NCBI GenBank assembly: GCA_045652245.1
Contig: JAZRTY010000022.1
Location: 1 to 64,000, forward strand
DNA from: SIG622 sp045652245
Lineage (GTDB): Bacteria > Bacillota > Clostridia > Oscillospirales > CAG-382
Direction: 5' to 3'
Length of the DNA stretch: 64,000 bases
Shown piece after piece: positions 23,942 through 31,980 of this stretch; position 1 is the first letter of the stretch; every line of letters begins with the position of its first letter. The notes beneath the pieces were generated by a model that saw only the letters and a program-made list of their open reading frames with translations, was not told the origin of the DNA and ran no database searches. The position numbers were made by a program, and so were the translations under genes.

Positions 23942-24790
23942 TTATAAAGCCTTAGTCTCTTGCCTTTTCTTTTGCTTTTCTTTTCTGTACTTTCCGGTCG
24001 TTATTCCTTTCTCGGCTTTGAATACCCGACACAGAACCTTCGCATCGGCAAATCCCACCTCGGCAGCAATAGTTTCTACCGAGTAGTTTGTTTTGTCAAG
24101 TAATATACACGCCATTTTTACTCTGTATCTGTTCAGAAGGGAGTGGAAGGTGTCGCCGGTTATTCGTTTGAAAATTTTGCAGAAATTACTTTTTGTATAA
24201 CCGCAGATTTTTGCCACCTCTTCAACAGAAAGAGATTCTCTGTAGTTGTGTTCAATAAGTTCAAGCGCTTTTTCGATACTTGTAACAAGATGCTTTTGCT
24301 CCGGGGACTGCTCGGTGGAAGTTATAGTCCCAAGCTTGCGAAGAAGGTAAGCACAGATTTTATACAGATTTCCTTTGATTGTAAGTCCTGCAAAGTCCGC
24401 CATGCTTTCTTGCAGCTCAATGACCTCCAGGAAGATTGCATAAAGCTCCTTGTTGTTTTTTTCGTCAACCTTCAGCACCGGGTTGGTTGTGGCAATGTTT
24501 ACCAGCAAATCAAAGTATCTTGAAAGCAATATCGGTCCGACTTCAATTACGAGCATACGACAGTCGGTCCTGTTTTTTTCCGGGTATTCGTGAGCTTCCA
24601 TTGAGTCTATTATGACTAAATCGCCTTGCCTGAGGACACGTTCCTCATTATTTATAATAACGGCAAATTCACCTTCAATACAGTAGTTCAGCTCTATTTC
24701 GGGGTGTCTGTGTTTTTCAAAGCTTTTCATTCTTTTTGTGATACATACATGATATGGCTGTTGATCAAGCAGCATTTTCTGGTAAAGCAT
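23942..24790 (-). CDS. AraC-family transcriptional regulator
   Basis: The 282-residue protein has an N-terminal cupin domain (about residues 15-100, with HRHPEIELNYCIEGE and LRQGDLVIIDSMEAHEYP) and a C-terminal AraC double HTH (about 185-280; VEEVAKICGYTKSNFCKIFKRITGDTFH and AAEVGFADAKVLCRVFKAEKGI). The ATG at 24790 follows GGAGG at 24796-24800. The longer frame to 24913 would overlap the promoter and is excluded. It is divergent from the isomerase/oxidoreductase operon at 25081 and is its likely activator. Confidence 0.9.
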   Translation of the reverse strand: MLYQKMLLDQQPYHVCITKRMKSFEKHRHPEIELNYCIEGEFAVIINNEERVLRQGDLVIIDSMEAHEYPEKNRTDCRMLVIEVGPILLSRYFDLLVNIATTNPVLKVDEKNNKELYAIFLEVIELQESMADFAGLTIKGNLYKICAYLLRKLGTITSTEQSPEQKHLVTSIEKALELIEHNYRESLSVEEVAKICGYTKSNFCKIFKRITGDTFHSLLNRYRVKMACILLDKTNYSVETIAAEVGFADAKVLCRVFKAEKGITTGKYRKEKQKKRQETKAL

Positions 24791-24884
24791 ATTGACCTCC
24801 ATTCCTCCGGCGTTCCGGACGGTATAACGCTTATAGGTGTAAATTGCCTGTGCCGGTGGTATTAAGTTACCACCTCTCAAACAG

Positions 24885-24913
24885 AGTATAACACAAATAG
24901 AAATGTATGTCAA
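24885..24913 (-). promoter_or_regulatory. consensus promoter of AraC gene
   Basis: On the minus strand TTGACA (complement of 24908-24913), 17-bp spacer, TATACT (complement of 24885-24890). The divergent operon has TATAAT at 24983-24988 but no recognisable -35, consistent with activator dependence. Confidence 0.65.
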
Positions 24914-25080
24914 GTACCGAGTGAATTTTTGAGAATTTTTAAGTAATATTTAGGGTTGCATATACGTGGCACAAAATGTTATTATAATAATGTAAAGTGT
25001 ATGTTGTTGAGCATATGCTTTTATGCGACAAAGGAAACTTTGTTTCATATAAAAAATAAATAAATAAAGGAGAAAGAGAA

Positions 25081-25911
25081 ATGGACGTATCAAGAATTAC
25101 AGCGGCTATATGGCCGTGGGGAACAACAACAAGAGAACAAATGGAAACTGCCGCAAAGGAAGTATCCGAAATCGGTTACAAGAGCTTTGAAAGCGTAAAG
25201 CAGGCTATTTATGCTTTCGATATGGACATTGAAGCATACAGAGAAGTACTTAAGAGATATGATCTTAAGCCTGTAAGTTTCTATTTCCACATTCCGGCTA
25301 ACAACGAAAACCTCGATGAGTTCTTCAGCAATATTGACAACGAGCTTGACTTTATTGCAAATCTCGGAGTAAAGCGCGTATGTCTTCAGGCTACTAACGG
25401 AAGACCCGGCGACGGCATTATGGATGAGGCAAAAAAGGCAGAAGAGCTTGATGTTGTTATGAGATTTGCTGAAAACACTAAGAAGCATGGCATTACTACA
25501 AACATTCACCCTCACTATAACACATGGGTTATGTATGAGGATGAAATCGACAACATACTTCAGAATTCCGATCCCAAGATTCTTTCCTTTGCTCCGGATA
25601 CCGCTCATCTTGTAGGTGGTCTTTGTGATCCGGTTAAGGTAATTCGCAAGTATGTTGACAGAGTTAACTTTACTCACTTCAAGGACATAAAGGGCGCAGG
25701 ACTTGAGTCTGAAGGTTATGCTTCTGCAGGTATGGAAGTTTATAAAAACTTCTGTGAGCTTGGTCAGGGTTGTGTTGATTTTAAGTCGATATTTGAAATT
25801 CTCAAAGCGAATAACTACGACGGTCCTCTTTGCGAGGAGCTTGACAGACCGCCTGTAAGCAACGCAATAAGTGCAAAGAACAATTTTGAATTCCTTAAGA
25901 ACAACTATTAA
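25081..25911 (+). CDS. sugar phosphate isomerase/epimerase (TIM barrel)
   Basis: The 276-residue AP-endonuclease-2-type TIM barrel is related to IolE/IolI and keto-sugar epimerases. Metal-ligand positions are plausible in NIHPHYNTW, FAPDTAHLVGG, FTHFKDIKG and the terminal EELDRP Glu. It starts the operon with AAAGGAG before the ATG. Co-transcription with a Gfo/Idh/MocA oxidoreductase (12 bp away) and a xylose-isomerase-like enzyme suggests oxidation and isomerisation of a polyol or rare sugar. The substrate is unknown. Confidence 0.85.
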   Translation: MDVSRITAAIWPWGTTTREQMETAAKEVSEIGYKSFESVKQAIYAFDMDIEAYREVLKRYDLKPVSFYFHIPANNENLDEFFSNIDNELDFIANLGVKRVCLQATNGRPGDGIMDEAKKAEELDVVMRFAENTKKHGITTNIHPHYNTWVMYEDEIDNILQNSDPKILSFAPDTAHLVGGLCDPVKVIRKYVDRVNFTHFKDIKGAGLESEGYASAGMEVYKNFCELGQGCVDFKSIFEILKANNYDGPLCEELDRPPVSNAISAKNNFEFLKNNY

Positions 25912-25923
25912 GGAGCAAAGAAA

Positions 25924-27072
25924 ATGAAGAAAATAAATGTAGGCATACTTGGTATGGGTTACATAGGCGAAAGCCATATCGAAGCGGTGCGCCGCATCGG
26001 ATATTGTAACTTATATGCAGTTGCAGATACTAATTTTGAGCTTGCAAAAGCTAAAGCTGAGTTTTACGGAATAGAGAAGTGCTACAATAGTGTTGACGAG
26101 CTCATAAATGACCCGAATATTGATGCAATTCACAACTGTACACCCAACTTTCTGCACACAGAAATCAACAAAAAGATTATAGAATCGGGAAAGCACCTTT
26201 TCAGCGAAAAGCCGCTTTCAAAGAATTATGAAGAAGCACAGTCTCTGATTGAGGTTCATAACAAGCATCCCGAGGTTGTTGCTGCCGTAAATTTCAATTA
26301 CAGAATGAATCCTCTTGTACAGGATATGAGAGGAAGAATTGAAAAGGGCGAGATTGGCGATGTTCGTATAATCAGCGGAAGATATCTTCAGGACTGGCTC
26401 TTGTATGATACCGATTACAGCTGGAGACTTGAGCCTGATGTATCGGGAAATTCCTGTGCTATAGCTGATATCGGTTCACATCTTATGGATCTTGTTCAGC
26501 ACGTAACAGGCCATAAAATAACCGAGGTTATGGCAGACCTTGTTACAATGATACCTGTTAGAAAAAAACCACTCAAGCAGACCGAAACCTTTACAAGTGC
26601 AGTACCTGCCGAATTTGAGGAAAAAAAGATAGAAAACGAGGATTACGGTGCAGTTCTGTTTAAAACAGACAAGGGTGCAAGTGGTGTTTATCACGTATCT
26701 GAGCTCTGTGCAGGACATGGTTGTTATTTGAATGTTGAAATAAACGGTTCAAAGGCGTCACTTGGATGGAATCAGGAGGAAAACGACCGTTTGTGGGTAG
26801 GTCTTCGTGATGATGACAACCGTCTTGTAATAAGAAACCCCAATTATATTTCTCCCGAAGGAAAGAAATATACAGCTCTTGCAAAGGGACATCCCGAGGG
26901 CTGGAACGATGCCTTCAAGGGCAATATATACAGCTTCTACGATTACATAATAAAGGGCGACTTCAACGCAAAACCGGACTTCTCAACACTCGAGGAGGCT
27001 GCAAATATAGTTCGCCTGACAGAAGCAATAGTAAAGAGCAGCAACGAAAGACGCTGGATAGAAATTAAATAA
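25924..27072 (+). CDS. Gfo/Idh/MocA family oxidoreductase
   Basis: The 382-residue NAD(P)-dependent sugar or inositol dehydrogenase. The Rossmann motif GILGMGYIGESH is at residues 7-18; the active-site EKPLSKNYEEA lies near residue 95-105, and the second domain contains DIGSHLMDLVQHVTG, whose His is typical of the catalytic site. It lies 12 bp after the TIM-barrel gene and 37 bp before the isomerase-like gene. The member is longer than minimal family enzymes, which is common for those acting on glycosides. Confidence 0.9.
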   Translation: MKKINVGILGMGYIGESHIEAVRRIGYCNLYAVADTNFELAKAKAEFYGIEKCYNSVDELINDPNIDAIHNCTPNFLHTEINKKIIESGKHLFSEKPLSKNYEEAQSLIEVHNKHPEVVAAVNFNYRMNPLVQDMRGRIEKGEIGDVRIISGRYLQDWLLYDTDYSWRLEPDVSGNSCAIADIGSHLMDLVQHVTGHKITEVMADLVTMIPVRKKPLKQTETFTSAVPAEFEEKKIENEDYGAVLFKTDKGASGVYHVSELCAGHGCYLNVEINGSKASLGWNQEENDRLWVGLRDDDNRLVIRNPNYISPEGKKYTALAKGHPEGWNDAFKGNIYSFYDYIIKGDFNAKPDFSTLEEAANIVRLTEAIVKSSNERRWIEIK

Positions 27073-27109
27073 TTAAAATAATTAAAATAAATAACGGAGG
27101 TATTTTAAA

Positions 27110-28141
27110 ATGAGCAGATTTAAGTATTCAGTAGGTCCGTGGAATGTACACGAAGGTGCAGACGCATACGGCCCTGCAGTAAGAGACACAATTCCTTTTG
27201 AGGAAAAGCTAAAGACATTCAAGGAAATCGGATTTGACGCAATTCAGTTCCACGATGACGATGCTGTTCCGAACATTGACAGCTACACAGAAGCTGAAAT
27301 CATCGAAAAAGCAAAAGAAGTAAAGGCATTACTTGATAAGTACGGCCTTGCAGCAGAATTTGTAGCACCTCGTCTGTGGTTTGCTCCTCAGACAACCGAT
27401 GGCGGCTTCTGTTCAAATAGTGCAGAGGATAGAGAATATGCAATGTGGAGAGCATACCGTTCTATTGATATTGCAAAGGTACTTGGCTGCGATAAAATAG
27501 TACTCTGGCTTGCCCGTGAAGGTACACTCTGCTATGAAAGCAAGAGCCCTGTAGAAACCACAAATCGTCTTATTGATGCAATCAACAAGATGCTTGATTA
27601 CGACAAGGATATTAAGATTCTTATTGAAACAAAGCCCAACGAACCGATTGACAGAAGTGCTTGTCCTACAATGGGACATTGTATGGCAGTTTCAGCAGCA
27701 AGTAAGGATCCTTCAAGAGTAGGTGGACTTCTTGAATCTGCACACGCAATGCTCGCAGGTCTTGACCCTGCAAACGAAATCGGCTTTGCAATGGCTATGG
27801 GTAAGCTCTGGGGCGTACATCTCAACGACCAGAACGGCATCAAGTATGACCAGGATAAGAGTTTCGGTGTAGAGAATCTTCGTGCTGCATTCAACCAGAT
27901 GAAGGTTCTTATGGAAAATAACTATGGCGCAAATGGCGAATATATCGGACTTGACGTTAAGGTTATGAGAACTCAGAAGCAGGAAGGCAGCTATCAGCAC
28001 CTTATCAATAGCTTGAAGATTGCAAAGGCGCTTGAAGCTAAGGCTGAAAAGTTCGACTACGAATTCCAGAAGAAGTGCGTAGAAGAAAGAGATTACGAAA
28101 AGCTCGAGCTTTATGTAATGGAACTTCTTATGGGTATCTAA
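27110..28141 (+). CDS. xylose-isomerase-like TIM-barrel enzyme
   Basis: The 343-residue protein follows the pattern of short class I xylose isomerases: a WNVHEGADAYGPAVRD opening, FHDDDAVP (catalytic-His region), DGGFCSN, IVLWLAREG, the metal-binding ETKPNEP, and HLNDQNGIKYDQDKSFG like the HxxDxxG-xKxDQD-xxF site. It therefore probably interconverts an aldose and ketose with divalent metal. It is not a standard XylA, since it sits with an oxidoreductase and no xylulokinase. An ACGGAGG ribosome site is present. It ends the operon before a strong terminator. Confidence 0.8.
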   Translation: MSRFKYSVGPWNVHEGADAYGPAVRDTIPFEEKLKTFKEIGFDAIQFHDDDAVPNIDSYTEAEIIEKAKEVKALLDKYGLAAEFVAPRLWFAPQTTDGGFCSNSAEDREYAMWRAYRSIDIAKVLGCDKIVLWLAREGTLCYESKSPVETTNRLIDAINKMLDYDKDIKILIETKPNEPIDRSACPTMGHCMAVSAASKDPSRVGGLLESAHAMLAGLDPANEIGFAMAMGKLWGVHLNDQNGIKYDQDKSFGVENLRAAFNQMKVLMENNYGANGEYIGLDVKVMRTQKQEGSYQHLINSLKIAKALEAKAEKFDYEFQKKCVEERDYEKLELYVMELLMGI

Positions 28142-28159
28142 TTTAATGTAGATTTATGT

Positions 28160-28194
28160 AAAAAAAGACTTGTTTGCGGACAAGTCTTTTTTTT
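28160..28194. terminator. bidirectional terminator after isomerase operon
   Basis: AAAAAAGACTTGT (28161-28173) pairs with ACAAGTCTTTTTT (28180-28192). It can serve the convergent AraC gene too. Confidence 0.8.
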
Positions 28195-28236
28195 ACTTTC
28201 AGCGGTGTAAACAATGACCTGACGGTTTTTGCTTTG

Positions 28237-28956
28237 TTAAATACCCTCCAGATATTTTCGCGGAGAAACCCCCACTATATGTTTAAATCTTCTTGAAAAA
28301 TATATGTAGTCTGTATAACCACACCTTTCTGCAACATCAGCCAGGGAAAATACGTTTTTATATGTTTCCATTAAATAGCAAGCGTGGTTTATTCTGATTT
28401 GAGTCAGAAATTCCGTCGGTGTTTTTCCTGTTATTCTTTTGAATTGTACCCGGATGTAATCCTCTGCGTAGCCACTTTTTTTCAGCAGCTCATTAAGGTT
28501 TATATTACTGTTGTAAAAATCGTTACTTATAGTCTCTATAATCTCCTTTGTTGCAAGGAAAATTTCGTTCTCCATTTTGATGTTCTGAAGAATAAAATGC
28601 GTAAAGGCATTAATCAGAGCAGTAAGGTATTCGTGGTCAGAATAGCGATTGGCATAAATCATTTTTGCAAGCAGCATTCCTTCATTTGTACTGTTGTCTG
28701 AAATCATTGTTGCAGCCGGCAGGAAAAAAATCCGATTAAACTCACCGATAATGAAAATTCGCTCACAATCTGTATTTTCTGTTGAGGTGTAATGCTCTGT
28801 CCCCGGAGGAACGATAATAATTTTACCGGGACTTACTTTAAAATCCTGTTTTGCCGTGTGAAATACACCGCTTCCATTTATATAAACAACAATTTCATAA
28901 CTTTTATGTTTGTGTGCGAGAGAATCACCTTTTAACAGGTTAATTAAATAGTTCAT
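28237..28956 (-). CDS. AraC-family transcriptional regulator
   Basis: The 239-residue regulator has a compact cupin domain (residues about 10-75; HKHKSYEIVVYINGSG, VSPGKIIIVPPGTEHY) and a C-terminal double HTH (about 135-239; NELLKKSGYAEDYIRVQFKR and DVAERCGYTDYIYFSRRFKHIVGVSPRKY). GGGGTGAT precedes the ATG. It is divergent from the MATE gene and convergent with the isomerase operon, so it may control the MATE exporter or a distant target. Confidence 0.88.
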   Translation of the reverse strand: MNYLINLLKGDSLAHKHKSYEIVVYINGSGVFHTAKQDFKVSPGKIIIVPPGTEHYTSTENTDCERIFIIGEFNRIFFLPAATMISDNSTNEGMLLAKMIYANRYSDHEYLTALINAFTHFILQNIKMENEIFLATKEIIETISNDFYNSNINLNELLKKSGYAEDYIRVQFKRITGKTPTEFLTQIRINHACYLMETYKNVFSLADVAERCGYTDYIYFSRRFKHIVGVSPRKYLEGI

Positions 28957-28972
28957 AATATCACCCCGTACA

Positions 28973-29001
28973 ATTATATCACAAATCTATCTTTTGTGCA
29001 A
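28973..29001 (-). promoter_or_regulatory. sigma-A promoter of AraC gene
   Basis: On the minus strand TTGCAC (complement of 28996-29001), 17-bp spacer, TATAAT (complement of 28973-28978). The MATE gene has TATAAT at 29044-29049 without a clear -35. Confidence 0.55.
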
Positions 29002-29097
29002 GTAAAGCGCGAAAAAAACATAATGCTTTTGTGATTTTAGTGCTATAATTTCATAGGAAATGTGCAAGTAAGTGAAACTTCATTACGGAGGGGCAAA

Positions 29098-30453
29098 ATG
29101 AACAGAAGAAATGTAGATATGCTTCATGGTCCGATAACCAAAGGCTTGATTTTACTGACATTACCGATTATGGTAATGAATGTTACACAAATTTTGTTTA
29201 ACATTATGGATATGGCAATACTTAAAGTATATTCCGATGATACAGCTGTAGGTGCTGTCGGTGTGTGTGGAACGATAACAGTTTTGTGTACAAGCCTGCT
29301 TATAGGAATATCGGTAGGAGCAAATATCGTTGTTGCAAGACGAATTGGAGCAGGAGACAAGAAAAGTGCCGAAAAGGCTACTACGACTGCTATTTTGTTT
29401 TCAATTATCAGCTCGATTGTGCTGATGCTTATCGGGGTGATATTTGCCGAAACTTTTTTGAAAATGACAAACTGTCACGACAGCCTGATTCCTCAGGCAA
29501 CACTGTATTTCAGAATTTTCTTTTTCGGTGTACCGTTTTTAATGCTGTATAATTTTTGTGCCGCAATACTGCGTGCAGTAGGGGACACAAAAAGACCGAT
29601 GTACTTTCTGGTGTTTGGTGGAATACTGAAAGTTTTATTTACATTTATCTTTGTAAAAGCCTTCGGTATGGATGTTTCGGGAGTTGCAATTGCGACGGTT
29701 ATTTCAAACCTTGTTGCCGGTGTGTTGACTTTTTACACTCTTTTAAAAGGTCAGAATATTATTCACATTGATTTCAAACAAATAAAATTTGACAAGAGAG
29801 AGTTGCGGGATATATTGTATGTCGGTGTCCCTGCAGGAGTACAAAGTGCGCTGTATTCCTTTGCAAATGTCGTGATTACCACTGCCGTTAACGGTTTTGG
29901 TCCGGATGCTACTACAGGTGTGTCTATTGCAAATCAGTTTGACTCGGTACTGTACCAGATTTCTCTGGCTCCCTCATATGCTGTAACTCCGTATATTGCT
30001 CAGAATATCGGAGCGGGAAATATAACGAGAGTCAAGCAGACGCTTGTAAGGGCAATACTTATTACAACTGCGTTTGGTGCAAGCTTCGGTTTCCTTTCGG
30101 CAATCTTTTCAGGAGAGTTGTCGTCAATAATGTCCTCAACCCCTGCCGTTATTGCATATTCCAGACAAAAAATGATTATCGTATCAAGTACATATTTTAT
30201 CTGTGGTATTAACGAGGTGCTTTGCGGAACACTCAGGGGAATGGAAAGACCTATTGCTCCGACAATTGCAACCTTTGTGTATATGTGCATTTTGAGAGTT
30301 TTCTGGGTTTATGTGGTTTTCCCGTATTACCCGAACCTGACCTTCTTGTATGCAGTTTGGCCACTTGGTTGGGTGTTGTCAATTATAACCTTGTTCATCG
30401 TTTATTTCCCTGTAATATCAAAATTGCAAAAAAACAACAAGGTGTTATCATAA
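29098..30453 (+). CDS. MATE-family efflux transporter
   Basis: The 451-residue protein has 12 membrane helices in two MatE halves. It begins MLHGPITKGLILLTLPIM and has the family loop GVSVGANIVVARRIGAGD and GVGVQSALYSFAN-type second-half entry (GVPAGVQSALYS). It exports cationic drugs or metabolites by cation antiport. The start at 29098 follows GGAGGGG; an upstream frame extension to 29062 lacks a site. It is monocistronic and ends at a strong terminator. Confidence 0.92.
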   Translation: MNRRNVDMLHGPITKGLILLTLPIMVMNVTQILFNIMDMAILKVYSDDTAVGAVGVCGTITVLCTSLLIGISVGANIVVARRIGAGDKKSAEKATTTAILFSIISSIVLMLIGVIFAETFLKMTNCHDSLIPQATLYFRIFFFGVPFLMLYNFCAAILRAVGDTKRPMYFLVFGGILKVLFTFIFVKAFGMDVSGVAIATVISNLVAGVLTFYTLLKGQNIIHIDFKQIKFDKRELRDILYVGVPAGVQSALYSFANVVITTAVNGFGPDATTGVSIANQFDSVLYQISLAPSYAVTPYIAQNIGAGNITRVKQTLVRAILITTAFGASFGFLSAIFSGELSSIMSSTPAVIAYSRQKMIIVSSTYFICGINEVLCGTLRGMERPIAPTIATFVYMCILRVFWVYVVFPYYPNLTFLYAVWPLGWVLSIITLFIVYFPVISKLQKNNKVLS

Positions 30454-30458
30454 TTCAA

Positions 30459-30501
30459 GGGCTGTAGCAATTTGTTTTGCTACAGCCCCTCTTTTGTTTT
30501 A
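30459..30501. terminator. bidirectional terminator, MATE/sialidase-like
   Basis: GGGCTGTAGCAA (30459-30470) pairs with TTGCTACAGCCC (30477-30488), then CTCTTTTGTTTT. Confidence 0.8.
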
Positions 30502-30510
30502 TTACAAAAA

Positions 30511-31611
30511 TTATTTGCGAACAATCTTTACCCACATATGCATAACATTTACTCGTGCTTCTTCATAGGCATCAGAGAACTGTACAAGCAATCTCTTTCC
30601 ACCGTCGGGATCGTTTACGACGAGATTGTTTGAGTAATAGCATTGTGCCTTTTCTGTTTCAAGATATACACCCTCGTCCCAGGTATAACCGTCTTCAGAG
30701 GTGTAGAATACAAAGCCCTTGAAGCCCTTTGCTCTGCCGTGGAGAACGAAAACTCCGTCAAGAATATTTGTCTGCGGACATCTGATTCCCTTTGCTACAT
30801 AACAGGGCTTGAGCTGTTCCCAGGTCTTGCCGTTGTCCTTTGAAATAATGTGATCCATATTCACTTCATCGTCACCGTTGTAGCAGTAAACATGAAGCAC
30901 ACCGTCATTGTCAAACTGCATTGAAGCATAAGCTCTTGCAAAAGTGCTCTCAAGAGGGAGTACACAAAGCTCTGAAAAGCTCTTTCCGTTATCGTTACTT
31001 GTGTAAATTCTGTATACATCCTCGGGGCGTGAAGCGCAGAAGCTTTCGGTAAGACCACCCTCGTGCTTTTCCGGCTTTCTTGCATCATTACAAAGAAGTA
31101 TTATGTATATAACGCCGTCTTTATAAACTGCATCGTATACTCTGCCCGGATAGGGTGAGAGCTCATATGCCTCTTCCCAGGTCTTACAGCCGTCTGTACT
31201 TCTTGCAACATAAGGGGTAAACCACGGCTCACAGCATATCGCTCCAAGCATATCGTTTCTGATACAGGTAACAACAACAGTACCGTCATCACAGGCTACA
31301 GCCTTTTCAACAGATACACTGAAAATTCCGTCCTCGAAAGCTTTTCTTGCAAAAGGGAAATCCTTTATGTCCGAGTATGTAACACCTGCATCCTCGCTTA
31401 TTCTGTATTCAATCCAGCCGTACTGCGAATGACCTCTGAATCTTATGGGAGAAGTATTTGAGTTGAAGTCAACAATTTTGTTCGGTGCAAATTCAGCCAA
31501 AGCGTGACTCATATGACCACTTCTGCCTCTTGCCTGGTTGTCGACATATATTTCGGGTTCATATATGATGGCATCGTATTTTTCGTGTTCGATTTTGTTC
31601 CAGATTTTCAT
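30511..31611 (-). CDS. BNR-repeat sialidase-like protein, cytosolic
   Basis: The 366-residue beta-propeller has at least five Asp-box-like motifs (SEDAGVTYSD, STDGCKTWEE, SNDNGKSFSE, SKDNGKTWEQ, SEDGYTWDE). This is the sialidase/exo-alpha-sialidase superfamily layout. No signal peptide is visible, so it is cytosolic, unlike gut sialidases acting on mucin. The catalytic Arg triad and Asp/Tyr-Glu pair were not confirmed. AAAAGGAG precedes the ATG. It might act on imported sialylated or other acidic oligosaccharides. Confidence 0.75.
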   Translation of the reverse strand: MKIWNKIEHEKYDAIIYEPEIYVDNQARGRSGHMSHALAEFAPNKIVDFNSNTSPIRFRGHSQYGWIEYRISEDAGVTYSDIKDFPFARKAFEDGIFSVSVEKAVACDDGTVVVTCIRNDMLGAICCEPWFTPYVARSTDGCKTWEEAYELSPYPGRVYDAVYKDGVIYIILLCNDARKPEKHEGGLTESFCASRPEDVYRIYTSNDNGKSFSELCVLPLESTFARAYASMQFDNDGVLHVYCYNGDDEVNMDHIISKDNGKTWEQLKPCYVAKGIRCPQTNILDGVFVLHGRAKGFKGFVFYTSEDGYTWDEGVYLETEKAQCYYSNNLVVNDPDGGKRLLVQFSDAYEEARVNVMHMWVKIVRK

Positions 31612-31641
31612 AATATTAACTCCTTTTTCACTTTTTTGTTC

Positions 31642-31670
31642 ATTATATCACACGGGGTAATAAAAGTCAA
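31642..31670 (-). promoter_or_regulatory. sigma-A promoter of sialidase-like gene
   Basis: On the minus strand TTGACT (complement of 31665-31670), 17-bp spacer, TATAAT (complement of 31642-31647). Confidence 0.65.
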
Positions 31671-31700
31671 TATTTTTTGCCATTATTTGCTATTATGGTA

Positions 31701-31729
31701 TTGAAAAAACTCAGCCTTTGTGCTATAAT
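31701..31729 (+). promoter_or_regulatory. sigma-A promoter of stalk-GH26 gene
   Basis: TTGAAA (31701-31706), 17-bp spacer, TATAAT (31724-31729). Transcription would begin near 31736, giving a leader of about 245 nt that contains the hairpin array. Confidence 0.65.
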
Positions 31730-31848
31730 GGTTTCATCGGAGATGAAACCAATGAATTGCCTTGCGGCGTGAATTGAAATCTGCGATTTCATGGATTGAG
31801 CCTTGAGGTTCATAAATTGCATCTATCGGTGCATTAAGGCAATTCATT
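31730..31848 (+). ncRNA. multi-hairpin leader element, unknown class
   Basis: GGTTTCATC/GATGAAACC (31730-31750) forms a hairpin. It is followed by a perfect 13-bp inverted repeat, 31751-31763 with 31836-31848 (AATGAATTGCCTT/AAGGCAATTCATT), enclosing small stems such as GAAATC/GATTTC and TTGCA/TGCA. The loop segments recur with (A/G)TG(A/G)ATTG-like spacers about every 18-21 nt. It may be a repeat-derived structured RNA, a MITE-like insertion or a leader; no known riboswitch is recognised. The segment 31849-31980 has no other feature. Confidence 0.45.
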
Positions 31849-31980
31849 AAAAAAGCATTACAACTGAACGTCTGAATCCTTAAAATAACTTGGCGGATTA
31901 TTCGTTAGAACAGATGTTGAATATCAAACAGAATACAACTTAATTACGGAATGTTACAGATACAACACGGAGGCGAAATT

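Noticed and set aside
25090..25977. Long minus-strand frame opposite the TIM-barrel gene
   Set aside because: It overlaps a conserved gene over its full length and has no support of its own.
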